Source: CAYWWM01 sp965198025 (lineage in GTDB: Bacteria; Acidobacteriota; Terriglobia; 2-12-FULL-54-10). Taken from it: a stretch of DNA of 64,000 bases. The notes beneath the pieces were generated by a model. The model was not told the origin of the DNA, did not search any database, and saw nothing but the letters and a program-made list of their open reading frames with translations. The stretch is from assembly GCA_965198025.1 (NCBI GenBank), contig OZ240237.1, positions 1,488,001-1,552,000 of the forward strand. The letters run 5' to 3'. Position 1 is the stretch's first letter, and each line of letters starts with the position of its first letter. This document shows, one piece after another, positions 43,056-52,643 of this stretch. The position numbers were made by a program, and so were the translations under genes.

Positions 43056-45464
43056 TTGCAACCGGAGGCCAAAACGCCAAGCAAACCAGAGGCATTTTCG
43101 CGTGTGCTGATCGACCAAGCCCTAAGGGACAGCGGCTGGGACCTGCTGAATCCTCAGCAGATCGAATTCGAGTTGCACACGGTGAACGGGCGGGCAGACT
43201 ATCTACTCAAAGACAGTTTAGGCCGCGTCCTGTGCGTGCTTGAAGCCAAGCGCGAGGACCTCGATCCCTACGACGCCAAAGAACAGGCTCGCGGTTACGC
43301 CGAGAATCTCAGCGCCCCGTTCATCATTCTGTCCAACGGTCGGGAGCACTGGTTCTGGAACTACGAGCGAGCCGATCAGCGCGATGCCTACCGAATCGAG
43401 CGGCTTCCCTCGCAGGATGACCTCGAACGGGTCCGGCTGAAGAATCTACAGCCGCCGCGTCCGCTCGAAAGCGAAGTCATCACGCCCGCGTATCTCAGCC
43501 ACCTGAAACATGACCTCACACTGCGGGGCTACCAGATTCAGGCGATGGACGAAATTGCCCGGCTTTTTGATGCAAAAGCTCTCCGCAAGTTTCTCCTCGA
43601 AATGGCAACCGGGACGGGCAAGACCCTGCTCTGCGCCGCACTGATCCGCCGCTTCCTTGTCAGCCGCAATGCCGAGCGCGTCCTGTTCATTGTGGACCGC
43701 ATCGAACTTGCCAAGCAGACTATGGAAGACTTCGCCGTGATTTTACCGGAATATAAGCCGGTCATCTTCAAGACGGCACGCCGCACAGGCGAACTGCTCG
43801 GCGCGTCAGTCGTCGTCGCCACAATTCAATCACTGATGACCAACCGCCGCTATCGCCAGGAGTTCACGCCGTTTTATTTTGACCTCGTAATCAATGACGA
43901 AGCGCACAGGTCTATCTATGGGGACGCCCGCGAAGTGGTTCAGTTCTTCCAGGCCACTCGCATCGGACTCACCGCCACACCGAAGGCGTACCTGAAAAAC
44001 GTCAACATCGAGCAACTGGCAGAAGAAAACCCAAAGGCACTGGAAGCACGGCAGCTTCGGGACACCTATAACTACTTCGGCTGCAAGCTCGGCTCTCCAA
44101 CGTTCCGCTACGACATCATCGATGCCGTCAAAGACCCTGAAGGCCCATTCCTCTGCCTCCCGAAGATTTTCGACCTTCGCTCCGACATCACCACCAAAAC
44201 ACTTGCCGAGTCCGGCTGGGCGGTCTTTATCAATGAGCAGGAAGAGAATTTCAAAATCCAGGACCTGGAGAGGAAGATATTCACGCCTGCCCGCAATCGC
44301 CTAATGTGCCGCGCCTTTCTGGAGCAGGCGCAGAAAGACCCGGCAGGCAACATCGGCAAGTCCATCATCTTCGCCGTCAATCAGAAACATGCCACCAATC
44401 TCACAAAGATTTTCAACGAGTTGCAACCCGGCATTGCGCTGACCATCACATCGCGCATCCCCGAAGCATCTTCGCTTGCCAAAGAGTTTCGTGACGGCAA
44501 GCGTTCCGAGCGCATCGCGGTGTCCGTGGACATGCTCTCTACCGGCTATAACTGCCGCGACCTGCTCAACATCGGCCTCATGCGCCCCATTTTTTCACCG
44601 ACGGAATACATCCAGATTAAAGGCCGGGGCACTCGCCGCTTCACCTTCCAGATCGGTCACACGGACTACGAAAAATCGTACTTTTTCATTCTGGATTTCT
44701 GCGCGGTGGGGGAATACTTCGAGGAGAAATACGATTACTCGCTGCCGCTCAAAGTTCCGCGCGCCAAGGGCGGGGGCAAAACTACAGGTACAGGAACGGG
44801 TGGCGGCAGTGAAACAGGCGGTGATGGAGGAGGAGAGATCGGACCCCGGCCCCCGCGTGAAATCCCCACCTGGGAGGGCACAGACACCTTTGTCAGCCAG
44901 GAAGTCCGTATCGTCGGACCCGATGGCGAGAAGGTGGACGTTATGACCTTCCGGGGCGGCTACGAGCGCGACATCAAGGATTTCATCAAGAAAACTCCGG
45001 AACTCAAGGCTGCGGTCGAAGCCGAGGACGATGACATCATTGAAACCATCGTCAATGAGCGATTCTACCATCGCCCGGAGATGTTTTACTCACCCGACAA
45101 GCTCATCCTCTCCTACGGCGTGCCCGCCACCACGCCCGCCTTCGTATACAATGCCGTAGGCCGCCGCCCGTTACCCACGAGAGATGCGATTGTCGCCGAC
45201 ACGGTGGATTCCATCGCGGCCCGCTTCAACCTTCGCTACAACGAACAGAAATGGGTGGACGCCACCGCCCAACTGCTGGCAGAAGACCCTGCGGCGCTGC
45301 GCCGCTTCATCACCGGAGACATGACCCTGTTCACCGCCAGCCAGTTCAATCAACTGGGCGGCATCTCCGCCCTTGCCCGTTTCGAAGATCGCGAACAAGT
45401 CTTCGAAGCCTTGCGGCAGTCCTCGCTCATCCGGCAATCGTTGATCGCGGCTTCAGTCTCATGA
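43056..45464 (+). CDS. hsdR: Type I restriction enzyme, R subunit (HsdR)
   Basis: HsdR is the translocating endonuclease of type I systems. The 802-residue protein has an N-terminal PD-(D/E)XK nuclease (RADYLL...LEAKRE, residues about 48-73), a superfamily 2 helicase with Walker A ATGTGKT, DEAH (INDEAHRS) and GLTATPK motifs, and a C-terminal domain that resembles EcoEI-type HsdR C-termini (HYRPEMFYSPDKLI). The start is TTG 43056, the only practical start; GTG 43104 is also possible. There is no good ribosome site, and a stop lies at 43017 in this frame. It heads hsdR-hsdM-hsdS. Confidence 0.92.
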   Translation: MQPEAKTPSKPEAFSRVLIDQALRDSGWDLLNPQQIEFELHTVNGRADYLLKDSLGRVLCVLEAKREDLDPYDAKEQARGYAENLSAPFIILSNGREHWFWNYERADQRDAYRIERLPSQDDLERVRLKNLQPPRPLESEVITPAYLSHLKHDLTLRGYQIQAMDEIARLFDAKALRKFLLEMATGTGKTLLCAALIRRFLVSRNAERVLFIVDRIELAKQTMEDFAVILPEYKPVIFKTARRTGELLGASVVVATIQSLMTNRRYRQEFTPFYFDLVINDEAHRSIYGDAREVVQFFQATRIGLTATPKAYLKNVNIEQLAEENPKALEARQLRDTYNYFGCKLGSPTFRYDIIDAVKDPEGPFLCLPKIFDLRSDITTKTLAESGWAVFINEQEENFKIQDLERKIFTPARNRLMCRAFLEQAQKDPAGNIGKSIIFAVNQKHATNLTKIFNELQPGIALTITSRIPEASSLAKEFRDGKRSERIAVSVDMLSTGYNCRDLLNIGLMRPIFSPTEYIQIKGRGTRRFTFQIGHTDYEKSYFFILDFCAVGEYFEEKYDYSLPLKVPRAKGGGKTTGTGTGGGSETGGDGGGEIGPRPPREIPTWEGTDTFVSQEVRIVGPDGEKVDVMTFRGGYERDIKDFIKKTPELKAAVEAEDDDIIETIVNERFYHRPEMFYSPDKLILSYGVPATTPAFVYNAVGRRPLPTRDAIVADTVDSIAARFNLRYNEQKWVDATAQLLAEDPAALRRFITGDMTLFTASQFNQLGGISALARFEDREQVFEALRQSSLIRQSLIAASVS

Positions 45465-45483
45465 ACAGGTTCTAGGAGCACTC

Positions 45484-47031
45484 ATGCGCACCAAGCGCAC
45501 TCATTCCGAAACCGTCGCCGCCCAGACGCTCACCTCGCTGTCGAACTTCTTTTCCTCCGGGCTCCGTCAGAAGGTGGACGGGCTGATGGACATACTTTGG
45601 GCCGGCGGGGTGAACAACCCGATGGATTCCATCGAGCAGATTTCCTATCTGCTGTTCCTGCGCTTGCTCACAGAAAGAGATGAAGCCCTCGCCAGCCTCG
45701 GCAAGAAATACCGCCGTATCTTCTCCGGCAGATGGGCGCGCTACGCCTGGGGCAACTTCGTCCCACTTACCGGCGACCAGCTCTTTGATGCAGTCCGCGA
45801 CGCCATCGAGAGGCTTTACGAACTCCCCGGCCTCACCGAAACGGGCAAGCTCCTGTTCAGCCGCGCGACGCTCAAGATTTACGACCGCCCCACGCTTCGC
45901 GCCGTGGTGCAAGCGGTCCACAAATTGGATTTGACCGCCCACAACGGCCACGACATGAAAGGGGATATGTATGAGTACCTCTTGAGCAAGATCGCCATGT
46001 CCGGGACCAACGGGCAGTTCCGCACTCCGCGTCACATCATCGACCTCATCGTCGCGCTGGTGAATCCACAGCCCGGCCAGCGCATCTGCGACCCCGCCTG
46101 CGGCACGGCGGGCTTTCTGATCTCCGCCTTCAACAGCATCCTGCGGCAGCACACCAAGCCCTCCGACTTGAAGCGCGGACTGGTGGACGGCGGCCAACTC
46201 AAAGCGGCACAGTGGAAGTTCCTGGAAGAACATGCCATCACCGGCTTTGACAACGACGCCAACATGGTGAAGATCGCCATCTTGAACCTTTACCTCCATC
46301 AGTTGGAAAAGGCCCGCATCTCAATGTTGAACCCGCTCACAACCGGCTTCGGCGGCATCTATCCCGGCCAGCGGTTCGATGTCATCCTCGCCAACCCGCC
46401 GTTCGCCGGGAAGGTGCAGGACGAAAGCATTCTTTCCGACCTCAACTACAAGCTGAACACCCGCGCCACGGAACTGCTCTTTCTGAAGTGGTTCATTGAC
46501 CACCTGGCGCCCGGCGGACGGGCGGGCGTCATCGTGCCGAACGGCGTGCTGTTCGGCTCCACCAAGGCGGCCAAGGGACTGCGGGAGATGCTCTTGACCG
46601 AGTGCGACCTGCAAGCCGTCATCAACTTGCCCTCCGGCGTCTTCAAACCCTATTCCGGCGTTGGAACCGCCGCGCTCATCTTTGAAAAGGACCGGGGAAA
46701 GGGCAAGGCGACAAATAGCGTCTGGTTCTATGACTTGACGGCGGACGGTTTCAGCCTGGATGACAAGCGGACGCCGATTGAGGCCAATGACATACCCGAC
46801 ATCTTGCTCAAATGGCCGAAGCGGAAAGAAGGCCCCAACAGCTACCGCGTGCCGATTGCAAAGATTCGGGAGAACGGTTGGAGTCTGGCGGCGGGCCGCT
46901 ACAAGCCGGTGACTACGGAAGCCGTGAAACACGACGCGCCGAAGGACATCCTCAAAGATGTGCTAAAGCTCGAAAACGAAATCATCCGGCGCGGCAACAC
47001 GCTGCTGGCGCAAGTGGGCAGGAAGAAATGA
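45484..47031 (+). CDS. hsdM: Type I DNA methyltransferase, M subunit (HsdM)
   Basis: HsdM methylates adenine in the half-modified recognition site and forms M2S with HsdS. The 515-residue protein has an N-terminal HsdM_N-type helical region, motif I DPACGTAGF and motif IV NPPF (ILANPPFAGKV), the typical N6-adenine methyltransferase pair. AGGAG lies six bases before the ATG. It overlaps hsdS by four bases (ATGA). Confidence 0.95.
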   Translation: MRTKRTHSETVAAQTLTSLSNFFSSGLRQKVDGLMDILWAGGVNNPMDSIEQISYLLFLRLLTERDEALASLGKKYRRIFSGRWARYAWGNFVPLTGDQLFDAVRDAIERLYELPGLTETGKLLFSRATLKIYDRPTLRAVVQAVHKLDLTAHNGHDMKGDMYEYLLSKIAMSGTNGQFRTPRHIIDLIVALVNPQPGQRICDPACGTAGFLISAFNSILRQHTKPSDLKRGLVDGGQLKAAQWKFLEEHAITGFDNDANMVKIAILNLYLHQLEKARISMLNPLTTGFGGIYPGQRFDVILANPPFAGKVQDESILSDLNYKLNTRATELLFLKWFIDHLAPGGRAGVIVPNGVLFGSTKAAKGLREMLLTECDLQAVINLPSGVFKPYSGVGTAALIFEKDRGKGKATNSVWFYDLTADGFSLDDKRTPIEANDIPDILLKWPKRKEGPNSYRVPIAKIRENGWSLAAGRYKPVTTEAVKHDAPKDILKDVLKLENEIIRRGNTLLAQVGRKK

Positions 47032-48146
47032 AACGCTGGCCGACAAAACCGCTGGGTGATCTCGTCTCGCTTGAATACGGTAAAGCCCTCAAAGCAGAGG
47101 AACGTTCTGAAAACGGACATTATCCTGTTTACGGCTCCAATGGCATCGTCGGATCGTTCTACGAAGCCTTGGTCAAAGACCCAACGATTGTGGTCGGAAG
47201 AAAGGGTGCTATTGGCGAAGCGCATCTTGCCCAAAACGGTTGCTGGCCAATTGATACCTCCTTCTACACGGTAGTTCGGGAACCCGGCACGATTTCTCTA
47301 CCATTCCTCCTTCTGTGGTTCCGTAGCGTTGACCTCAAAACGCTCGCCATCACGAGCACAATTCCGGGACTGAATCGCACCACGCTCTACTCTCAAAAAG
47401 TGCCAGTACCCCCGCTGGCGGAGCAAGGGCGGATTGTGAAGCTGCTGGACGAAGCGGACGAGTTGCGGAAGCTGCGCGCCCAAGCCGACCGCCGCACCGC
47501 CGCCCTTATCCCTGCCCTGTTCCACGAAATGTTCGGTGGTAGTAAGTCTTCATCGTTCGCTTCCATGCCGCTCGAAGAGGTGTGTGGAGAGATTTGCCGC
47601 TATCCGACGTATTACGGGATCGAGTATGTCAAAACCGGCGTGCCAGAAATTCGAGGAGAACTACTTACCAATGATTACAGCATCGAGCAGTCACCCGAAA
47701 AATTTAGGTTTATTTCGCAAGCAACTTCATTACACTTTCCGCGCACCCAACTTTCTGAGGGGGACTTGGTAATGAGCGTGCGTGGAACAGTTGGGAAACT
47801 TGCACTCGTCCCCAAGCCACTCAGCGGAGCCAACATTACTGCCAATCTGCTGAGGATTTCTCCGCGCAAAGACCTTCTCAACGGAGAATTTCTTCTTCAC
47901 TTCCTCGTTGACGGAGGCGGTATTTCAAAGGTCGCAGCGATTTCCACTTCAACGACAATTCTGACATTGAAGGTTGCTGACCTGAAAAAGATGCATGTTC
48001 CAGTCCCGCCCCTCTCGTTGCAAAAGGAGTTCGCGCAGCGGGTGGCGGAAATCCGGGCGATGGAAGCCGAGCAAGCCGCCAGCCGCCGACGCTTGGACGA
48101 TCTGTTTCAGTCCATGCTGCATCGCGCCTTTCGAGGCGAGTTGTGA
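47028..48146 (+). CDS. hsdS: Type I specificity subunit (HsdS)
   Basis: HsdS recognises the bipartite DNA target. The 372-residue protein has two target-recognition domains, each followed by a conserved spacer helix: VPVPPLAEQGRIVKLLDEADELRKLRAQ (about residue 125-150) and VPPLSLQKEFAQRVAEIRAMEAEQ (about 325-350). The target cannot be read from the sequence. The frame begins at ATG 47028 within the hsdM stop. The longer ORF upstream is an alternate frame of hsdM. Confidence 0.93.
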   Translation: MKRWPTKPLGDLVSLEYGKALKAEERSENGHYPVYGSNGIVGSFYEALVKDPTIVVGRKGAIGEAHLAQNGCWPIDTSFYTVVREPGTISLPFLLLWFRSVDLKTLAITSTIPGLNRTTLYSQKVPVPPLAEQGRIVKLLDEADELRKLRAQADRRTAALIPALFHEMFGGSKSSSFASMPLEEVCGEICRYPTYYGIEYVKTGVPEIRGELLTNDYSIEQSPEKFRFISQATSLHFPRTQLSEGDLVMSVRGTVGKLALVPKPLSGANITANLLRISPRKDLLNGEFLLHFLVDGGGISKVAAISTSTTILTLKVADLKKMHVPVPPLSLQKEFAQRVAEIRAMEAEQAASRRRLDDLFQSMLHRAFRGEL

Positions 48147-48286
48147 TGGCTGGTTTCGATTCCTGGGCCAGCAACCCTCGTAGCCGATTGCTGAAAAAGT
48201 CCGACGTGCCGATTGGGGGGCTGTCGATACTTGGCTTGGCGTTACTTGGCGACAGGCGAAGAGCAGATCCCTCGTCGCAATGATCG

Positions 48287-48600
48287 GGATTCGGGATTCA
48301 CAGAATCAGTCAACCCCTGCGGGGTTGATTCCTTCTGTTGCGGCCTGGTTCCGCAGGTTGAAACCTGCGGCTATTCACGGGAAGCCCCTTCGGGGCAGGA
48401 AAGCTGCGCTCGGGATTCGGGACTTCCCTCGCTACGCTTTCCCTCGCTACACTCGGGACAAGCGGGACAAGCTGCTCGGGATGACACGGCAAAGGAGAGT
48501 GGATGGAGAGATGGAGCACAGGCACTGGCGGGCTGGGACTCGGGATTCGGGACTCGAAGAATCAGTGCAGGCCGGAGGCCTGCCTCTACCTTGGATGTTG
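48287..48600. repeat. Block of direct repeats with small perfect hairpins
   Basis: The 548-base gap 48147-48694 has no recognisable gene. It contains the direct repeat CGGGATTCGGGAYTC three times (about 48288, 48410, 48541), and two of these lead through AGAATCAGT into a hairpin: 48310-48328 (8-base arms, loop TGC) and 48567-48583 (7-base arms, loop GGA). Two more hairpins lie at 48351-48370 (9-base arms, loop GA) and 48384-48396 (5-base arms, loop TTC). The stems differ in sequence but the flanking repeat is the same. Confidence 0.75.
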
Positions 48601-48623
48601 AATGGCTCCCACCTCCAGCTACC

Positions 48624-48660
48624 AAAAAATAGAGCCGCCACCGTACAAGACGGAGGCGGC
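48624..48660 (-). terminator. Intrinsic terminator of the TonB-dependent receptor gene
   Basis: On the minus strand a stem of GCCGCC-A-CCGT pairing with its complement (48634-48660, one A-A mismatch, loop ACAAG) is followed by a T-run (complement of 48624-48629). It lies 35 bases past the receptor stop. Confidence 0.7.
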
Positions 48661-48694
48661 CCAAGCCTAACGGTTAGCCAGCGATGGCTCCGCT

Positions 48695-51600
48695 CTAGAA
48701 TTCCAGCCGAAGAGCCAGCTGAATCTGGCGGGAGGGCGCGATCGTTTCATCGATTTGGCCCGCATTGCCACGGGGCGATTCGTTCGCGCGCCGGCCCGTA
48801 AAAGTCCGAATCTGGGCCGCCGCGAAGTTCACGCGGTTCAGGAGATTGAAAAACTCCGCGCGAAAAACGATCTTCCCCGCCTCGCCGAGAAATCCGACCG
48901 ACGTATCCTTCACTATGGAGAGATCCAGCGAGGCGAATCCCGGCCCGCGCAGGTGGCCCCGCGAGGAGTTTCCCTTCGTGCCCCGCGGTTGCAGCTCATA
49001 CGCGGTGGGGTCAAACCACTGCTCGGGAGTCCCCAGGATAATGTTGTCGTTGTTGCGGCCCGGCTTGATGTTCGGGCGATCAATGTTCGATTCCGTGCCG
49101 CGGATCCTGGAGCCCCCCCACTGCCTTTGTAAAACAGGAGTAAAGGGAAACCCGCTATTCAGCGACAGAATATTGGACATCCACCACCCATTGGCCAGTT
49201 TTCCGCCGATCCCGTCCGAGCTGGTAAAATTGGGGAAATGGTAGATCGTGCTGAGGTTGAGATTGTGCGTGTAATCAAACGACGCCGGTCCATACTCATA
49301 CCTCGGGTTATCCGGGTCGGCCCCAAGATCTCCATTGAGGTCTGAATACTCAGAGGCACTCTGCCCTTGCAGATCGTCCAGGACCTTCGACCAGGTATAG
49401 GAAGTCTGGAATTGTAAGCCGTTGCTCACCCGCTTGGTAAGCCTGGTTTGCAATCCGTGATACCAGGAACCGGCAGCGGTACCATTTAGTACGATGTCAT
49501 CCCAGTGCGGGCTGATCCGTGGCGCACCGTCGGGCCAGTACTTCGTTCCAGCCGGAATGGCGTTGCGCGGGTCGGTGTCGTCCGGGTCGGCAAAGCAAGG
49601 CGCGGACTGGCAGACCGTTGGAACAGTAGGGTTTCCTTCTCGCAACCGATACAGCCGCACGCCGCGAGTTCCTACGTAGCCCGCCGAAATGGCCATGTCC
49701 AAAGGCAACTGACGTTGCAGCGTCAGGTTCCATGAGTACAGCCGGGGCTGCCGCATATGGTAATCAAGGATCTCCAAGCTTCTCCCTTGCAAACCGTCGG
49801 GAATGGGGATGGGCAGAACCAAGTCCGGTAGCTCCTCTTCAAAGTAGTCACCTTCCAGGGTGATCAAACTTCCGAACGGCGGGACGATCGAGCCCGCCCG
49901 AAGCGCCGCCCCCATGTTGCCGAGATCATAGAGGAGTCCAAATCCGCCGCGCACCGCCGTCATCGAGTTGCCTGTTACGTCCCAGGCAAACCCGAACCGA
50001 GGACTGACGTTCCGCTTCGTCGAATTCAGGAAGGGAGGTCCCGGTGTGCCTGCCGGATCGGTAATGTTCCGCAGGGCCCCATTTTGGCCGGTCACCTCGT
50101 TCGGCTGCGTACTGAACTCGTAGCGCAGTCCGAGATTCAGCGTCAAGCCAGGCCGGACCCGCCAGTCATCCTGGAGATAAAAGCCGATGGTGCTGAAGCG
50201 CATCTTCCGGTTAAACCTGGCTCCGTCCTGTGCGCGTGCGAAACCATCCCCCTGCCCCAAAAGGAAGCCCGTCACGTCGGCAAACTCGAGCTTTCCCCTC
50301 ACGTCATGATTGACGACCAGAAATTGTTCGAACCAGTTATACAGACCGCCGAACTTCAACGAGTGTGCGCCCTTCGTGACAAACACATCGTTACCAAAGC
50401 TGAACATGTCCTGGTAGTATTCCGTGGGATCGTTTGCGCCCGGGTTCCACTCGTCTAACCCGCCCACTTCAATTACCCCGATCGTCTTCCCCTCAACCAG
50501 GGAAATTCCGGGGCCGGGTTGGTCAAATTTGGCAATCGAGAAACCCACATCCTGCTGTTGGGTGGCGCCGTTATAGGTAAACCGTGACTGGTTAATCACA
50601 GTCGGCGAGAAAATGTGGCTTTCCGAGACCGACAGATATTGGTTGCGAGTCCTGGAGACCCGGGCAACTCCAGGTAAGTCGCGGGGTTGTGACGACTGGG
50701 TATCGTCAATGGTATACCGGACAAACATCGAGTCGTTGCTCCCAAAATTGTGGTCAACCCGGGTTTGACCGTAGCGTTGGTCGGTGGGAGTGCTTGGGTT
50801 GTCGAAAAACCGGTTGCCTGACAAGTTCGCCACCGGCCAGAGTTCCAGCAAGTTTGCCGTGGAAGGATGAATGGGTATGGGATTCCCAAATTCGTCGAAA
50901 CCTGGTGTCGGATTATCGTCATCGTCCGCTGGACCCGTACAGTTATTCCCCACCCTGCATCTGTCAGGGAGCACGTCCACAACCCGGCTCTCGGACTTGC
51001 GGTCAAACAGTCCCTCAAAAACCACGTGGAAAAACGTCTTGTTCTGGACGATCGGCCCGCCGATCGAGCCACCGTATTGGTTCCGCACGAACGGAGGCAG
51101 GCGTTTCGGATCCAGATCATTGTCCGCCGTATAGTCAAAAAAGTTGCGGGCGTCCAGATTATCGTTCCGATGGTATTCAAACAGCGAACCATGGAAGGCG
51201 TTGGTGCCGCTCTTGCTCACCATCACCATCTGGCTCCCCATCGACATCCCGTATTCGGCGCTCATTGCGTTCGTGACCAGCTTGAACTCTTGAATGCCAT
51301 CGACCCCCAACGAGCCGCCGGAAACGGAAGTCGCTGTGGACGTACTCCGCATGGTATTCACGCGACCGCCATCAATTGTGGTCTGGTTGGAGGAAAGCGG
51401 CGCTCCACTGCTGCTGTAGACGGTCATCCTGTTGTCGCCACCGGTGCTAAAGACTCTGCTTCTTTGCACTCCCGGCTGGAGCAGCGCCAACTCCGCGAAA
51501 TTCCGGCCGTTCAGCGGGAGCTCAGACATCTCCGACGAGTCAACCAAGCCGCCGAGCGCTCCCGAGGTGGTGTTCACCAGCGGGGCCTCGGCCGTGACTT

Positions 51601-51970
51601 CTACGCGTTGTTCCACCGCGCCGATTTGCAGCGCGAAATCCACGACGGCTTCGCGTCCCACGGTCATTTGGAGGCCGCTGCGCACCGCGGACTGAAATCC
51701 CGCTTGCTGTACCTGGATTTCGTAGCTCCCCACCGGCAACGCCGCAAAGCGGTACGAGCCGTCCGCCGCGCTCACCGCCGTCCGGGTCGCCCCAGTGTTT
51801 ACGTTGCGCGCTGTCAGCGTGGCCTGCGGCACCACTGCGCCGCTGGCGTCCCGGACCGTTCCCAGGACGGTAGCGGTCGGAAGCTGCGCAAAACTCACCG
51901 CCGCCCCCAAGCTACCTCCTAACAAAAGAGTGATTGCACAACTCCACAAACCCTTGTTCCAAACGAGCAT
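48695..51970 (-). CDS. Oar-type TonB-dependent outer-membrane receptor
   Basis: The 1091-residue protein has a signal peptide (residues about 1-30), an N-terminal carboxypeptidase-regulatory-like beta-sandwich (LGTVRDASGAVVPQATLTA), a plug domain (LPLNGRNFAELALLQPGV) and a long beta-barrel ending in an aromatic-terminated strand (ALRLEF). This is the architecture of Oar/Cna-type receptors, very common in Acidobacteriota. The ligand is unknown. I use ATG 51970; GTG 51979, TTG 52030 and other starts in the same frame are possible. A terminator lies just past the stop. Confidence 0.88.
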   Translation of the reverse strand: MLVWNKGLWSCAITLLLGGSLGAAVSFAQLPTATVLGTVRDASGAVVPQATLTARNVNTGATRTAVSAADGSYRFAALPVGSYEIQVQQAGFQSAVRSGLQMTVGREAVVDFALQIGAVEQRVEVTAEAPLVNTTSGALGGLVDSSEMSELPLNGRNFAELALLQPGVQRSRVFSTGGDNRMTVYSSSGAPLSSNQTTIDGGRVNTMRSTSTATSVSGGSLGVDGIQEFKLVTNAMSAEYGMSMGSQMVMVSKSGTNAFHGSLFEYHRNDNLDARNFFDYTADNDLDPKRLPPFVRNQYGGSIGGPIVQNKTFFHVVFEGLFDRKSESRVVDVLPDRCRVGNNCTGPADDDDNPTPGFDEFGNPIPIHPSTANLLELWPVANLSGNRFFDNPSTPTDQRYGQTRVDHNFGSNDSMFVRYTIDDTQSSQPRDLPGVARVSRTRNQYLSVSESHIFSPTVINQSRFTYNGATQQQDVGFSIAKFDQPGPGISLVEGKTIGVIEVGGLDEWNPGANDPTEYYQDMFSFGNDVFVTKGAHSLKFGGLYNWFEQFLVVNHDVRGKLEFADVTGFLLGQGDGFARAQDGARFNRKMRFSTIGFYLQDDWRVRPGLTLNLGLRYEFSTQPNEVTGQNGALRNITDPAGTPGPPFLNSTKRNVSPRFGFAWDVTGNSMTAVRGGFGLLYDLGNMGAALRAGSIVPPFGSLITLEGDYFEEELPDLVLPIPIPDGLQGRSLEILDYHMRQPRLYSWNLTLQRQLPLDMAISAGYVGTRGVRLYRLREGNPTVPTVCQSAPCFADPDDTDPRNAIPAGTKYWPDGAPRISPHWDDIVLNGTAAGSWYHGLQTRLTKRVSNGLQFQTSYTWSKVLDDLQGQSASEYSDLNGDLGADPDNPRYEYGPASFDYTHNLNLSTIYHFPNFTSSDGIGGKLANGWWMSNILSLNSGFPFTPVLQRQWGGSRIRGTESNIDRPNIKPGRNNDNIILGTPEQWFDPTAYELQPRGTKGNSSRGHLRGPGFASLDLSIVKDTSVGFLGEAGKIVFRAEFFNLLNRVNFAAAQIRTFTGRRANESPRGNAGQIDETIAPSRQIQLALRLEF

Positions 51971-52379
51971 TTTTGGCACTTTCGAATTTCTCCCTTCTCT
52001 GGTTGCATTCTCCGAATTGGCGCAAACCAACTACCGCACCGCGCGGGACTGCCACACCGAGCAGAAACTGATAAATTATGCGATAATTCATCCACTATTG
52101 GCGAAGCGAGTCTATTGCATTCCGGCAGGCATTGTCAATTGCAATCTTTGGTGGGCATAGCGGTCGAAACCCCCTGTAATCGTGGAGTCGCGGGATATGG
52201 CTCATCTGATACTAGCAAGCTGCTGAAAATTGAAGCCTGCTTCTGATCTTGCACGGCTCTGCTACCGGCGGTTTCCCCGGTTGTGACTATCTGCAAGGGT
52301 GATCTTGCTGTGACCTTGCCCCCTAGAACGAGTCCAGGTTGAGTGTTGGGGAGTTTGATTTTATGAAGGAGGGCAAGGG
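51971..52379. other. Receptor upstream region and IS boundary
   Basis: This 409-base gap holds the receptor promoter region, a perfect AT-rich inverted repeat (52074-52088) and, at about 52311-52335, a TGACCTTGCCCCCTAG segment that resembles the left end of an IS3-family element. No other gene is evident. Confidence 0.45.
52074..52088. promoter_or_regulatory. AT-rich perfect inverted repeat upstream of the receptor
   Basis: Arms AATTAT and ATAATT flank GCG, about 105 bases before the receptor start. Candidate operator. Confidence 0.4.
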
Positions 52380-52640
52380 ATGGCAAGAAAGCAGTTTCCG
52401 ACGGAGCAAATCATCCTCAAGCTGCGTGAGGCGGAGGTGGCCCTGGCCCAAGGGAACATTGTGGGCCAGGTGTGCAGGGAGAATGTGCGATAGAAGAAGC
52501 GGGTGGAGAGACTCTGGCGTCGGGAGGGGCAGCAAGCGCCGAGAAGGCAGCTGCAACTAGCACGACTATGGCTGACCGGCGGCTCGCGTATCCGGTGGCT
52601 GACGATCGTTGAGGAGTACACGCGGGAGTGCTGGGGGAGC
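52380..52640 (+). pseudogene. IS3-family element remnant A (orfA start plus pieces of orfB)
   Basis: The frame from 52380 encodes MARKQFPTEQIILKLREAEV and then a stop at 52491-52493 after 37 residues, the N-terminus of an IS3-family OrfA. About 10 bases later, in another frame (from 52503), come RVERLWRREG, RLWLTGGSRIR and LTIVEEYTREC, pieces of OrfB (integrase) joined with deletions. The homology ends near 52635, next to the stop of the beta-propeller gene. Both parts are non-functional. It is on the plus strand. Confidence 0.75.
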
Positions 52641-52643
52641 GCT

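Noticed and set aside
42867..43118. Minus-strand 83-codon frame upstream of hsdR.
   Set aside because: No family resemblance, it overlaps hsdR, and it has no ribosome site.
48147..48180. Sequence after hsdS resembles a tRNA T-arm (GGTTTCGATTCC) and could mark an integration site.
   Set aside because: The stem does not pair properly, and no acceptor, D or anticodon arm can be built around it.
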